Made by a program: the position numbers and the translations under genes
The notes under the pieces: generated by a model
What the model was told of the DNA's origin: nothing
The model's input: the letters and a program-made list of their open reading frames with translations, nothing else
The model's database searches: none
Assembly: GCA_020073115.1 (NCBI GenBank)
Contig: JAIQFU010000001.1
Coordinates: 91,374 to 153,580, forward strand
DNA: 62,207 nt
Direction: 5' to 3'
From: Terriglobia bacterium
Lineage (GTDB): Bacteria > Acidobacteriota > Terriglobia > Bryobacterales > Bryobacteraceae
Part shown: positions 25,048 to 34,419 of the stretch, one piece after another
Numbering within the stretch: the first letter of the stretch is position 1
How the letters are laid out: the number at the start of each line of letters is the position of its first letter

Positions 25048-27243
25048 TCACTGCTTCGGACGGGCGAAAAGCCCTATATTCTCCACGATCACCTCCGACA
25101 GCCTTCCGCCTACGCTGCCGTTTTGGATAATCAGTTTGACCGAATCCTCGGGATGAGAGATGGGAAGCAGCACGTCCTGCGAGTCTTCGTCCTCGTCGAG
25201 AAACTTCCGCACGTGGAAATCCGTTTCTTTGACGTTCAGGATGCCGAACCCTACCTGGCCCTTGCGAACCCGCGCGGTAACTCGAACCCACGTCTCGCCG
25301 GCGGGAAGGCGCAACGGCGCATACGCGAGATAGGCCCATGCCGGCGCAACCGCCGAAATCGTCACGGACCCGGACCGTTGCACCGAAGCAAGAACTGGCT
25401 GGAACTGGTCCAGGCTCAAAACGCCGGGAACTTCCTGAAGCCCTTCCCGCGCCACAGCGAAACCGGGGAGCAGAGACATCGGCTTCGTATCGAACAAGGC
25501 GAGGCTCAAAGCTAGCGGGCCATTCGCGATGGTCGCGGTACGCTCCGTACGGACCGATATCCCCGCGCCCGAAAGCGCTTCCCGCGCCCGGACCACGGAG
25601 TCCGGTTTCGACGAGACGACCAAAACCATGCGCCGCGGGCCGTCGAGGAGTTCAACGTCCTTCGAGGATAACTTTGGCAACTCCTGGTTCAGCATGCTGT
25701 ATCCACGGAGATATAGGCCGGTCACGCCGGCCATAAGGCCCTGCTTCGGCTCCCGGCCGTCCAGCCACCACAATAACCGGCGGTCCGGTCTGAAGCGTCC
25801 GATCCACGCGTCGGCGTCCAGAATCAATCGAAAGGCCTGCTTATTGGTGAAAGATTCCCTTCCGGAGAACCAGCCCTGTTCCGGCAGAGCGATGAGCTGC
25901 AAACCGTAAACAAGAAAGAGTCCGGCAGCGAATGTTCCCAGAGACAAATGCTTCAGAGGCCTGAAACACACGGGTAGGGCCGCTAACAGGCAGATCAGCG
26001 CGAAGACGGGGAGCGAACCCTCCCGCAGAATGGCGGGGCCGGCAGGCGCGGAGCGGAGGCGGTCATGCAGCCAATCCCAAATCGGCACGCCGCCAAACAG
26101 AACCGCGCCGGCGGCGACACACCCGGCCACGGCAACTATGTAGGCCCTGTCGGACAGCGCACGTACCGGCCGATTCAGCACTGCCGCTACACCCAGCGCG
26201 TAGAGCGGGAAAAGAAAACTGCTGTAGTACCACAAAATCACGAACGGAAAGCCCACGGCCTGCCAGACCCATGCGGTGGCATACGCGGTCACGGCAAGAA
26301 TGAGGCAAAGCCGTTCAGAGCGCTGCGTGTCCCGGCGGAAAATCCACCAGCAGGCGACCGGGATCAGGCCGGTGTAGGGCGCCAGCCAAATCGCCGGGGA
26401 GGTCGTCGGGACCAAGGCGGCGTTCACTTTCCTGGCGGCGCCTAACCCGTTGTTGAGCGTGTGCCTGAGAGAGTTCGCCAGGTAAAACCAGTTCCCGGTG
26501 AAATAGTGGTAAACCAAACAGAATAGAATGACAGCGGTCAGCGCCCCCATGAACAACGCGCACAGGCTCTTCCAGACACTATGTCTGGAAGAGCCTCGCT
26601 GCGCCCCGAAATAGGCCACAAGCACCGTCCCCCCCAGGTTCAGCCAGAGGAAATGAGCGCTCATGGCGCAGGCGCCGAAGAACCCTGCCAGAAACAACGA
26701 CAATCGCCAGGAGTTAGACCACGCCGCCCGAAATGCGAATAACAGACTTAGTGAAAAATAGGCTACGCAGATTCCATCGACATAATCCCAGCCGAAGGCG
26801 ATGAGATAATACGGTTGCGCGCCCACCAACAGCCCCGCGATCAGCGCCACGCGCGGATGAAACAACCGGCTCGCCGCGAAATACGTGGCGAACGATGCCG
26901 TATAAATCACAACCGCCTTGAAAACATAGTTACCCACCCAGGGACCAAACGCCTGATAAATAAACCAGCCGGGCAGGGAATCGGAAAACCTGTCGGAGGC
27001 GTAGGAGCTGGGGAAGGCCAGAAGTTGAGCCTTCAAATGCAGAAAATAGCCTGTATACCGCCAGGGGTCGATGAAAACCGATTGGGCGCTCGTGAACGCC
27101 CAGTAATCATTGAAGAGGAGGAGCGCCAACGGCAGGAGCGCCAGAATGCCCAGGTTCGCGAGTTGCCCGCCTCCGCGGAGCGGCGCGCGCGCGAACGGGG
27201 ACGCCTCTGCGGCGCGCGCGGCGGCTTTCGGAGCCGATTCCAT
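25048..27243 (-). CDS. Polytopic membrane glycosyltransferase-like protein with C-terminal soluble domain
   Basis: A 731-residue membrane protein with about 10 predicted hydrophobic segments in the N-terminal 500 residues and a soluble C-terminal region. The motif DPWRYTGYF near residue 63 and GWDYVDGICVAY recur almost unchanged in the protein at 55519-57339, so the two are paralogues. The fold and Asp positions suggest a GT39/ArnT-like glycosyltransferase using a polyprenyl-linked donor. The last ~90 residues (WVRVTARVRKGQVGFGIL) resemble the N-terminal domain of the neighbouring FkbM fusion. The ATG at 27243 follows GGAAAGGA; longer in-frame starts are rejected. It contains a 15-bp DNA hairpin (listed separately). 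Confidence 0.72.
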   Translation of the reverse strand: MESAPKAAARAAEASPFARAPLRGGGQLANLGILALLPLALLLFNDYWAFTSAQSVFIDPWRYTGYFLHLKAQLLAFPSSYASDRFSDSLPGWFIYQAFGPWVGNYVFKAVVIYTASFATYFAASRLFHPRVALIAGLLVGAQPYYLIAFGWDYVDGICVAYFSLSLLFAFRAAWSNSWRLSLFLAGFFGACAMSAHFLWLNLGGTVLVAYFGAQRGSSRHSVWKSLCALFMGALTAVILFCLVYHYFTGNWFYLANSLRHTLNNGLGAARKVNAALVPTTSPAIWLAPYTGLIPVACWWIFRRDTQRSERLCLILAVTAYATAWVWQAVGFPFVILWYYSSFLFPLYALGVAAVLNRPVRALSDRAYIVAVAGCVAAGAVLFGGVPIWDWLHDRLRSAPAGPAILREGSLPVFALICLLAALPVCFRPLKHLSLGTFAAGLFLVYGLQLIALPEQGWFSGRESFTNKQAFRLILDADAWIGRFRPDRRLLWWLDGREPKQGLMAGVTGLYLRGYSMLNQELPKLSSKDVELLDGPRRMVLVVSSKPDSVVRAREALSGAGISVRTERTATIANGPLALSLALFDTKPMSLLPGFAVAREGLQEVPGVLSLDQFQPVLASVQRSGSVTISAVAPAWAYLAYAPLRLPAGETWVRVTARVRKGQVGFGILNVKETDFHVRKFLDEDEDSQDVLLPISHPEDSVKLIIQNGSVGGRLSEVIVENIGLFARPKQ
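26564..26596. repeat. Perfect 15-bp inverted repeat inside a coding sequence
   Basis: The arms 26564-26578 and 26582-26596 (aggctcttccagaca and its complement) are separated by 3 bases, so the RNA can form a 15-bp hairpin. It lies within the membrane protein gene, over the segment encoding GSSRHSVWKS between two hydrophobic helices. Perfect arms of this length are unusual in coding DNA. Confidence 0.8.
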
Positions 27244-27362
27244 GCGGTTCAAGTCCTTTCCGGAAAGATAAACGCCCAGGATAACCCATGTGTCGCGGAG
27301 GCTTTCCGTGACCGTGAAGGGCGATTCGCCGGTACGCCCGCTCCCGCCCGGGGCGACCGGGT

Positions 27363-28490
27363 TTATCGCGCCAGCAGCTTCTCGTAGATCGCGCCCGTGC
27401 GGCGCGCGGCGATCTCGATGGTCAGGCTCCGCCGCACGAATCGCACCGCGCGGGCCGACAGCTCGCGCCGGAGGTCCTGATTCCGCATCAGAAGCGAAAG
27501 CGCACGGGCCAACTCGCCGGAATCGCCCCGGGGAAAAAGCAGCCCGCGCTCTTCTTCGCCGGTCAATTCGGGCGTTCCGCCAACCCGCGAGCCGATCACC
27601 GCGCACCCGCACGCCATGGCTTCGAGCAGAGAGTTCGAAAACCCTTCGGAGTAGGATGGAAGCACGAAAATATCGATGGCGCGAAGCCATTGGGGAACGT
27701 CCGGCGTGGCCGGCACGAAAAGGGATTCGCCGGCAATCCCGAGCCTGGCGGCATTGGCCTCGAGTTGCGGCAGTTCTACTCCGCTGCCCACGATCGCCAG
27801 CTTTGTTCCGGGGGGCCGCGCCGCGCGCGCGAAGGCTTCCTGCAGAAGGGGAAGGCCCTTTTCCGGCCGTAGCGCGCACACGGTTCCAACGACGAGCGAC
27901 GCTCCCGCGAGAACATCCGGCCGGGGCCCCTCAGCCGGGTAGAACTGCGTCGTATCCACGCCGTTATAACAAACCTCGATGCGCCGGGCCGGCACGCCCT
28001 CCACTTCGATCATGTAGCGCCGGAGAGCGTCGCAATTCACCACTACCAGGTCCGCGATGGGATCGGTCATCCGTAACGCAAGCTGCGTCTTCCAATCCAG
28101 AATGTCGCGGTGGCTGAGTTGGCTGGTGAGGATCGCCGGCAGGCCTGCGCAGCGGGCCACGGGCGCGCCCAGCACGCCGGAGACATCGTAAGAGTGGAGG
28201 ACCTGGATCCGATGGAGTTTCAGATACCTCCACAGGAGCACGCCGGCCGAAACCCCCCGGGCCGAGAAGGGCGCCTCCAGGGGAAGGCGCAACAGCGGAA
28301 TTCCCGCGGCCCGCAGCTCGTCATAACGCATGCCGCTCGCGTTGTAACTGCCGACGTGAGGCTCGAATCGCGACGGATCGAGATGCGTCGCGATCTTGGC
28401 GACGTCGCGCTCCACGCCGCCCTGGTCGAGTTCCCTCACCATGAGCATGACGGGAATCCGGCCGTTGGCGGCGCCGCCCGGCGGCGTCAT
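27363..28490 (-). CDS. Glycosyltransferase, GT4 family
   Basis: A 375-residue GT-B glycosyltransferase. The N-terminal domain has MVRELDQGGVERDVAKIA. The C-terminal Glycos_transf_1 domain has YNGVDTTQFYP, GTVCALRPEKGL, and the donor-binding EGFSNSLLEAMACGC with the EX7E-type glutamates. The ATG at 28490 overlaps the upstream acyltransferase stop (ATGA). It adds one sugar from an NDP donor to a lipid-linked glycan; neither donor nor acceptor can be read. Confidence 0.9.
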   Translation of the reverse strand: MTPPGGAANGRIPVMLMVRELDQGGVERDVAKIATHLDPSRFEPHVGSYNASGMRYDELRAAGIPLLRLPLEAPFSARGVSAGVLLWRYLKLHRIQVLHSYDVSGVLGAPVARCAGLPAILTSQLSHRDILDWKTQLALRMTDPIADLVVVNCDALRRYMIEVEGVPARRIEVCYNGVDTTQFYPAEGPRPDVLAGASLVVGTVCALRPEKGLPLLQEAFARAARPPGTKLAIVGSGVELPQLEANAARLGIAGESLFVPATPDVPQWLRAIDIFVLPSYSEGFSNSLLEAMACGCAVIGSRVGGTPELTGEEERGLLFPRGDSGELARALSLLMRNQDLRRELSARAVRFVRRSLTIEIAARRTGAIYEKLLAR

Positions 28491-29059
28491 GCCTCCGCCG
28501 CCCGGACGACGATCTTCGCCGGATTTCCCACCGCGACGACCCCGCCGGGTATGTCCTTGACGACCACGGCGCCGGCGCCGATCGTCGTTCCCGGTCCCAC
28601 GTCGCCCATCACGACGGCCGACTCCCCAATCCAACAGTGTTCGCCGATTTCCGTCCTCCCGGCGGCGGTTGCGCCCAGGCGCCCCGCGGCGTCCCGCTCG
28701 TGGTGATGCCGCCCTCCGGGGATCCCGACGTGCGAGGCGATTTGCGTTCCGTACCCGATCGACGCCCTGCCGATGACGCAGTAACTGCCAATCGAAACGT
28801 GGGACGCCACCTCGGCGTCGGGATATACGAAAAACGTGCCGAACGCGATGTTCGTATCGATGGAGCACCGGCGCAGTGTCAGCTTATAGAACGCCCCGCG
28901 CAGGAGGTTGCCGAGAATCCCCGGAGCCTGCGCCAGGCTGTGCGCGCAGAGGGTAAACACCGGGCCCACGCGGCCGAACCCGCATGCCAATCCCAGCGGG
29001 AACACCACGACCAGAGCGACCCCCTGCGCGGCGCGCTTCAATATGAATCTGGCGTTCAT
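28487..29059 (-). CDS. Left-handed beta-helix (hexapeptide) acyltransferase
   Basis: A 190-residue O-acetyltransferase-like protein. An N-terminal hydrophobic segment (VALVVVFPLGLACG) may anchor it to the membrane. Hexapeptide repeats occupy the rest, with VSIGSYCVIGRASIG, CWIGESAVVMGDV and TTIGAGAVVVKDIP. A His-rich loop (GRHHHERD) is in the position of the catalytic His of WcaF/NodL-type enzymes. It resembles the protein at 47353-47940 over its whole length. It is coupled by ATGA overlaps to GT4 genes on both sides, so it probably acylates a sugar that they add. Confidence 0.86.
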   Translation of the reverse strand: MNARFILKRAAQGVALVVVFPLGLACGFGRVGPVFTLCAHSLAQAPGILGNLLRGAFYKLTLRRCSIDTNIAFGTFFVYPDAEVASHVSIGSYCVIGRASIGYGTQIASHVGIPGGRHHHERDAAGRLGATAAGRTEIGEHCWIGESAVVMGDVGPGTTIGAGAVVVKDIPGGVVAVGNPAKIVVRAAEA

Positions 29060-30312
29060 AGGGCCCGCGCCGCCGCGGCTCGCGGCTCCAGTTGCAAACG
29101 CCGCTCGAAAATCGAGGCGAGCCTTTCCACGTTCGTTGTCAGGTTGTATTCCCCGGCCACCCTGCGCCGCCCGGCTTTCCCCAGGCGCAGGCGCAGTTCG
29201 GGATTGTCCATCAACTCCTCGATGGCCGCCGCCAGCGCGTCCGGGTCGGATGGCGAAACCAGGATTCCATCCTCGCCGGACCGGATCAGCTCCGGAATGC
29301 CGCCGGCATACGTACCGATGCAGGGAATCTCCATCGCCATCGCTTCCATGAGGCTGACGGGAACGCCTTCGGCGAAGCTCGGCAACACGAACACGCTGGC
29401 CGACAGCAGGATTTCGCGAACGCGGTCCTGGTTGATCGATCCATGGAAAGTCACGTCGGCGGCGATGTTCAGCCGGCCCGCTTCCTGTTCCATGGCCCGC
29501 CGGGCCGGACCGTCGCCAACCAGGTCAAGCCGCGCCCGCCGGCCGCGGCTCCTCAATTTCGCGATAGCGGCCATGAGGGTCATCTGGCCCTTCCCGAAAA
29601 CCAGGCCGCCCGTGCACGCCACCGTGAACACAGCCGGCTCTCCAACGCGCGGCGTAAAGACTTGCGGATCCACGCCCAGCGGGCAAACCTCCAGCTTGGC
29701 CCAGTCTTCCGGAGCGGTCTCTTTCATAACCTGGCTGCGCGTGAAGCTGCTGACGCAGCAGATGAACGACGCCCTCTCGATCTTTTCACGCAGGCGGTAG
29801 AACCTGACGTCGTAAAACTCGTCGGAGCCGTGCACCGTAATGGAATACGGGATGCCGTAGATCTTCCGGACCAGGAGCGCGGCCGTCGCCGCGGAATTGG
29901 CGAAATGCACGTGCACATGTTGCACCGCGTTGCGGCGCAGCCATTGGCCGAGAACCACGGCTTCCGCGAAATAGAACAGGTGGAAAACGGCGGCTTTCAG
30001 GTCGGCCCCTCCGAGTTGGAGCGCGCAGAACAAGCCCGCCAGGTAACGGCCGGGCCGGCGCAGCAGACAACCCGCATGATCCCCCAGCACGTTCAGCAGC
30101 CCTCGCCGCTTCACGTAGAACGTGCGCCCGGCTTCGCGTGTCTCCGTTTCTGTAGCCCCGTCCTCGCTTTGTTGAGGAGGTTTCACGGAAGCGGTGTGAA
30201 GTGGCAAGCCGATCCGGCGTAATTCGAGCGCTTCCCGAAGAATAAATGTGTGTCTGACCGCAGGGTACTGGCTGACCAGGTACGCCAACCGCGCGGGCCC
30301 GGCAGACCTCAT
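29056..30312 (-). CDS. Glycosyltransferase, GT4 family
   Basis: A 418-residue GT-B enzyme. The N-terminal domain begins with LAYLVSQYPAVRHTFILRE, a pattern common to exopolysaccharide GT4 enzymes such as AmsK. VHVHFANSAAT and TVHGSDEFYDVR are acceptor-domain segments. The C-terminal domain has CPLGVDPQVF, GKGQMTLM and FAEGVPVSLMEAMAMEIPC. It is the first gene of a three-gene minus-strand unit with its own -10-like element about 32 bases upstream. Confidence 0.9.
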   Translation of the reverse strand: MRSAGPARLAYLVSQYPAVRHTFILREALELRRIGLPLHTASVKPPQQSEDGATETETREAGRTFYVKRRGLLNVLGDHAGCLLRRPGRYLAGLFCALQLGGADLKAAVFHLFYFAEAVVLGQWLRRNAVQHVHVHFANSAATAALLVRKIYGIPYSITVHGSDEFYDVRFYRLREKIERASFICCVSSFTRSQVMKETAPEDWAKLEVCPLGVDPQVFTPRVGEPAVFTVACTGGLVFGKGQMTLMAAIAKLRSRGRRARLDLVGDGPARRAMEQEAGRLNIAADVTFHGSINQDRVREILLSASVFVLPSFAEGVPVSLMEAMAMEIPCIGTYAGGIPELIRSGEDGILVSPSDPDALAAAIEELMDNPELRLRLGKAGRRRVAGEYNLTTNVERLASIFERRLQLEPRAAAARAL

Positions 30313-30343
30313 CCGGACTTCCTTATGCCAATCACTGAAACTG

Positions 30344-30349
30344 ATTATA
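30344..30349 (-). promoter_or_regulatory. Consensus -10 (TATAAT) upstream of the GT4 gene
   Basis: On the minus strand a perfect TATAAT lies 32 bases upstream of the ATG at 30312, within a 149-base gap after the WecB-like gene. No good -35 at 16-18 bases is seen. The gap therefore probably separates two transcription units. Confidence 0.45.
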
Positions 30350-30461
30350 ACGGCATTTCCCGGATAACCCGAGATTGTCTAAGTGCGCCCCGCGGGGCCG
30401 TTTCCAGTGTAAATGGGCCTGTTCCCACGGAGTCCGAAGGCCGGCTCCCGCCGGTTGAGGC

Positions 30462-31571
30462 TCACGCGCTTCGCAGGATTTGCGCAATCCGCTCGCAGGC
30501 GCGCCCGTCGCCGTACGGGTTATGAATGCGGGCCATGGCCGCGTACGCTTCCCGGTCGTCGAGCAGCCTCTCCGCCTCCCGTACGATGAGCTCGTCGTCG
30601 GTCCCCACCAATTTCACGGTGCCCGCCTCCACCGCCTCGGGCCGCTCCGTCTTTTCCCGCAGCACCAGGACCGGCTTGCCCAGCGACGGCGCTTCTTCCT
30701 GAATGCCCCCGGAATCCGTGATGATCAGGTACGACCGCCGCATCAGATCCACGAACGGCACGTAGGGCAGTGGATCCAGCAGCGTCACGCCGGCCTCCCG
30801 CGACAAAATGGCGTGCGCCGGACCGGTGACGTTGGGGTTGCGGTGCACCGGGTAGACAATCTGCACATCACCCCGCCGCGCCAGCGCCGCCAGCGCGCGC
30901 ATCGAGCGTTCGAATCCCGGGCCGAAATTCTCGCGCCGGTGGCTGGTGACCACGATCAGGCGTTTCGCGGGGTCCAGCCACGGCCATTCGCCACCGCGTA
31001 ATGCGCCCCGGTCGAGCGCATCGCGCACGAAGAGCACCGCGTCGATCCCGGTGTTCCCGGTTACGAAAATGCGCTCGCACGGAATCTTCTCCTCCAGAAG
31101 GGCGGCTTTCGCTCTTGCCGTCGGCGCCAGGTGAAGCGCCGTGATCCGCGAAGTCAGGACCCGGTTCATTTCCTCGGGAAAAGGCTGTTCCAGGTTGCCC
31201 GTGCGCAGGCCCGCTTCCACGTGCGCTACCGGGATGCGCTGGTAAAACGCGGCCAGCGCGCCCGCCAGCGTCGTGGTTGTATCCCCCTGCACGATGGCCA
31301 CGTCCGGCCGGAACGACTCCAGCACCGGCTCCAGGGCGCTGAGAATCCGCGCCGTCAACGCCGCCAGCGTCTGTCCGGGCTGCATCACGTCCAGATCGTA
31401 GTCCGGGGCCACGGAGAACGCCGCCAGCACCTGGTCGAGCATGCCGCGGTGCTGGGCCGTGACGCAGACGCCGACGGTGAACGCATCCGGCTGCGCCCGC
31501 AACCGCAGCGCCAACGGGCAGAGCTTGATCGCCTCCGGGCGCGTGCCGAAAATGAAAAGGACCCGTTTCAA
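30462..31571 (-). CDS. wecB: UDP-N-acetylglucosamine 2-epimerase (non-hydrolysing)
   Basis: A 369-residue enzyme that interconverts UDP-GlcNAc and UDP-ManNAc. Family motifs are [52 protein letters not shown] and [22 protein letters not shown]. The TTG at 31571 gives [16 protein letters not shown], matching the family N-terminus, and is preferred over an upstream TTG that adds an unrelated 17-residue extension. A second, more divergent homologue lies at 46034-47122. The ManNAc made here could feed glycan assembly or, after a dehydrogenase, ManNAcA. Confidence 0.93.
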   Translation of the reverse strand: MKRVLFIFGTRPEAIKLCPLALRLRAQPDAFTVGVCVTAQHRGMLDQVLAAFSVAPDYDLDVMQPGQTLAALTARILSALEPVLESFRPDVAIVQGDTTTTLAGALAAFYQRIPVAHVEAGLRTGNLEQPFPEEMNRVLTSRITALHLAPTARAKAALLEEKIPCERIFVTGNTGIDAVLFVRDALDRGALRGGEWPWLDPAKRLIVVTSHRRENFGPGFERSMRALAALARRGDVQIVYPVHRNPNVTGPAHAILSREAGVTLLDPLPYVPFVDLMRRSYLIITDSGGIQEEAPSLGKPVLVLREKTERPEAVEAGTVKLVGTDDELIVREAERLLDDREAYAAMARIHNPYGDGRACERIAQILRSA

Positions 31572-31629
31572 GGAGTGAGTATAGCTGGTGTCGTCTTCCA
31601 CCCGCGCGGCTTCGCAGGGCAACCCTGGC

Positions 31630-32271
31630 CTAAGGCGCGTGAAAACGGCGCATCACAAGCGCTTTGCCCGGCATGGCCGGCGGCGTGATCACGGTTATGG
31701 TTCCCACCTCGCGAAGACCGGCCTTGACAAGGGCCGTCCGGGAGGACAGATTCTCTCTCCGCGCTTTTGCGTAGACCGTACGGACGCCGCCGTCCCGCGC
31801 CATGCCGATAATCTGCTGAATGACGTAGGGATACAACCCCCGGCCGCGGTACCGGGGCAACGTCTCCGATGCCGTGATCTCCGCCTCTCCTTCTTTCAGG
31901 CAAAGCAGGCGCGGTCGCTCCATGGCTTCCAATGCGGGCGGCAGCAGCCACGTTACGTGGGCCAGAGCGTCTTCCAGATAGACGCCGTAAGCGCACACGG
32001 TCCCGTACCGGCGCACCCGCTCGAACTGCTGCCGCCCGAACCCCGGCGCATCCGGATCGTCCGGTAGCGCCGCGAAATCATCCTCGGACAGGACCTTGAC
32101 CCGCGCGCCCGTAGGGGTCCGTATGGCCGGCAGGACGGAATCGACCGGGAGGGCGTACACGAACATTTGAAAGCTTTGTCCGCGGAGCAGCCTCCACAAT
32201 TGCCTCCGGTCCTCCCGGACGAGCCGCAGAATCGTGCGAACCTTGTTCAGCCAGGAATGCGTCTGCGCCAT
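31630..32271 (-). CDS. GNAT family N-acetyltransferase
   Basis: A 213-residue protein starting [14 protein letters not shown] at 32271; a longer in-frame start at 32337 is possible but overlaps the upstream gene much more. The GNAT core shows [24 protein letters not shown], with the RGRG-type acetyl-CoA pyrophosphate loop, then a [17 protein letters not shown] segment typical of the family's C-terminus. It probably acetylates an amino sugar or other amine. It overlaps the end of the FemAB-like gene by 25 bases, so the pair is probably co-translated. Confidence 0.78.
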   Translation of the reverse strand: MAQTHSWLNKVRTILRLVREDRRQLWRLLRGQSFQMFVYALPVDSVLPAIRTPTGARVKVLSEDDFAALPDDPDAPGFGRQQFERVRRYGTVCAYGVYLEDALAHVTWLLPPALEAMERPRLLCLKEGEAEITASETLPRYRGRGLYPYVIQQIIGMARDGGVRTVYAKARRENLSSRTALVKAGLREVGTITVITPPAMPGKALVMRRFHAP

Positions 32272-33248
32272 CTCCAGTTCTCCCGCGCGGCCCAATCCCG
32301 CAATTTTCCGGCGGATATGCGCACTACCCTGCGCCACGCGGCGCCCACGTCGAACTCGGCGGCCTCCAGGGTCACCGGGTGCGCGCCGAAATGACGTTTA
32401 TACAATGCCAGTCCCGAGGAGAGGTCGCTCACGCCGCCCAGGTTGAAGATGCGCCCGCCGTTTTGCCGGCACGCTTTGAGAATCTCGTAAAGCAGGAAAT
32501 GAGACGCCCCGATTCGCATGCCCTCCGGACTGGTCCCCGCGGTGTGGAGATAACCGCCGCCGGAGGACTCGGCCACCGTCATCGAAGAGACCGTCTCCGC
32601 GCCCGCCACCGCCTGAAAAAGGCGGCAGACCCCATCCAGATAAGGCCGCAGCAATTCCGCGTCGGGCTCAGACCAGACGTCTTCCCCGCGGGATTCGCGT
32701 CGGGTGAGCGAGGACCGCATGACCGCTACATGCTCCTTGAGATACCCGGGATCGCGCGTGACCCGGACTTCCAGCCCGGCTTTCATCCCTTTGCGGACCA
32801 TCCGCCGGTGATGCGGGTGCATCTGCTGGAGCAACCCGTCGCCGGGGCCGTCCATGGGGACCACAAATTCGTGCCGCTCGACGCGCCGCCGCTCCTCCCC
32901 CAGGCTCGGAATCGCCACGGCGGGCGAGGCGAACGTGTTCAGCTCGAGGATGGTCACTCCCTTCTTCCGGCAGAACTCCGCCAGCCCGCTCCAGAACGGT
33001 TCTTCCGCCGGGGGGAGCGATGGAAGCGTCAGCCTGCGGTCCAGGCGTCCGGAGCGGAGGAATCCCAGGCAGCCGTAGCGCAACTCTCCCCCGCTCGCGC
33101 ATCCCAGCAGCCAGGCGCCGCCGCCGAACGATCGCTCCGCCTGCAAATACGGAAACGTGGCGAATGGGTTTGCGGGTTGGAGCGAAGCCAATTCTCCGCA
33201 GCGCGCCTGCCCGGGGTCGGCTTCGGCGAAAAACTCAGGCCCCGGCAT
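32247..33248 (-). CDS. FemAB-like/GNAT-superfamily acyltransferase
   Basis: A 333-residue protein of the FemAB or Acetyltransf_6 type. Recognisable segments are LQPANPFATFPYL, HPHHRRMVRKGMKAG, YLHTAGTSPEGMRIGASHFLLYE and FNLGGVSDLSSGLALYKRHFGA, a core shared by lipid II aminoacyltransferase-like proteins. Such proteins transfer amino acids or acyl groups within envelope precursors. It overlaps the toroid gene upstream (33235) by 14 bases and the GNAT gene downstream. The substrate is unknown. Confidence 0.8.
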   Translation of the reverse strand: MPGPEFFAEADPGQARCGELASLQPANPFATFPYLQAERSFGGGAWLLGCASGGELRYGCLGFLRSGRLDRRLTLPSLPPAEEPFWSGLAEFCRKKGVTILELNTFASPAVAIPSLGEERRRVERHEFVVPMDGPGDGLLQQMHPHHRRMVRKGMKAGLEVRVTRDPGYLKEHVAVMRSSLTRRESRGEDVWSEPDAELLRPYLDGVCRLFQAVAGAETVSSMTVAESSGGGYLHTAGTSPEGMRIGASHFLLYEILKACRQNGGRIFNLGGVSDLSSGLALYKRHFGAHPVTLEAAEFDVGAAWRRVVRISAGKLRDWAARENWRWRRRIPG

Positions 33249-34419
33249 CGGCGGGTACCGTCCCGGTTTGCGATAGCGACTCCATCACCGCGTCGGCATA
33301 GAACTTTGTCGCCCAGTTCGGAAAGCCGTATTGGCAGTATTCGCCGTCAAAAGGATACGAGCCCTGAATCCCTCCGATCAGCGCCGCCGTATTCCCGCTC
33401 GATGCCTGGGTAGCCGTAACGAAGCCGAGCAACCGGTCCGCGCTCGCGGCGTACTCCGGGCGCGGACATTCTCTATGCGCCCGCAGGTAGGTCAGGGCGA
33501 TCTGGCAGGACCCGGTAAGGCAACTCCAGGCGGCCGCCGGTTTCCAATCTTGCGTCCACCGGCCGGCCAGCCGTCCGCGGTCGCCGACCAGCGGCCGGAT
33601 GCGATCCAGCGTTCTTAGCACGGCCTCCTGTAATGAGCTCCGCTGCAGGATGACGCCGCTTTCCCACAACCCCTCCAGCACGTAGCCGATCGTGTGCGTC
33701 AACGGCTTGTCGTTGAAGTCCAGGTCGTTTTCGGCGAACCATCCGTTCGGCTGCTGGCGGGACAGGGCGTATTCCCCAATCCGCAGGGCAGCGTCGCTGT
33801 ATTGCGCCTCTCCCGTCGCCTGCCCCAGAAGAGCGAGCGCCCACCCGGTTCGGACCTCGTACGCCTTCGCCCCGGCCCGGCAGAAATGCGAGTGGCCCCT
33901 GATGAACCGCCCGTCGCCGTCCAGGCACGCCAGCAGAAAATCGCCCGCGCGCCGCGCGGCGTTGACCCATCGCTCCGCCCCGTCCTCCCGGAATGCCGCG
34001 AGCAACCCGAAGACGACCTGCCCGGTCACGAAAGTGCTGGAGGCGACCGGCGTGGACCCGAGGACGCCGCCCTGGAACCCGCCGTCGGGCAGTTGAATGG
34101 TCAGTTCCCACTCCGCCATCCGCAGGGCGCGCTCCCGGCTGTCGCCGTCGCCCGCCAGGCGGGCGTAGCGCAGCATCGTTTCGACAATGTACCCCGTAGT
34201 TTCCGGGTAGGCCGCCCACCACCCGGTGGGCCATCCGTAGCGCGCCGGCGACCGGGCCACATAGCCCCACGCTACGCCGCCGTTCCCAGCGGCGTCCTGC
34301 GCTCTCTTCAGCCACTCGATCGCGCGTTGCAGCGATTGTTCGTCAGCCCCGACAGGCGCCGGTGAACCGCCCCGCTGCGCCCGAATCAGGCGCCACGCGT
34401 CCCAATGCTTCGGCCGCAC
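33235..34419 (-). CDS. Alpha/alpha-toroid protein (six-hairpin glycosidase-like or terpenoid-cyclase-like)
   Basis: A 394-residue protein with repeated helical units: GWPTGWWAAYPETTGYIVETML, LPDGGFQGG, HFCRAGAKAYEVRTGWALALL, and QPNGWFAENDLDFNDKPLTHTIGYVLEG. The G-x-W/F-F repeats and spacing fit an alpha/alpha toroid, as in six-hairpin glycosidases, pectate lyases or terpenoid cyclases. There is no signal peptide. GTG at 34419 is the annotated start, but upstream codons remain coding-like (ISLGRYAKDKARRALES) back to an ATT at 34479 preceded by GGGAGG. Function is unknown; a glycan-active role is inferred from the neighbours. Confidence 0.6.
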   Translation of the reverse strand: MRPKHWDAWRLIRAQRGGSPAPVGADEQSLQRAIEWLKRAQDAAGNGGVAWGYVARSPARYGWPTGWWAAYPETTGYIVETMLRYARLAGDGDSRERALRMAEWELTIQLPDGGFQGGVLGSTPVASSTFVTGQVVFGLLAAFREDGAERWVNAARRAGDFLLACLDGDGRFIRGHSHFCRAGAKAYEVRTGWALALLGQATGEAQYSDAALRIGEYALSRQQPNGWFAENDLDFNDKPLTHTIGYVLEGLWESGVILQRSSLQEAVLRTLDRIRPLVGDRGRLAGRWTQDWKPAAAWSCLTGSCQIALTYLRAHRECPRPEYAASADRLLGFVTATQASSGNTAALIGGIQGSYPFDGEYCQYGFPNWATKFYADAVMESLSQTGTVPADAGA

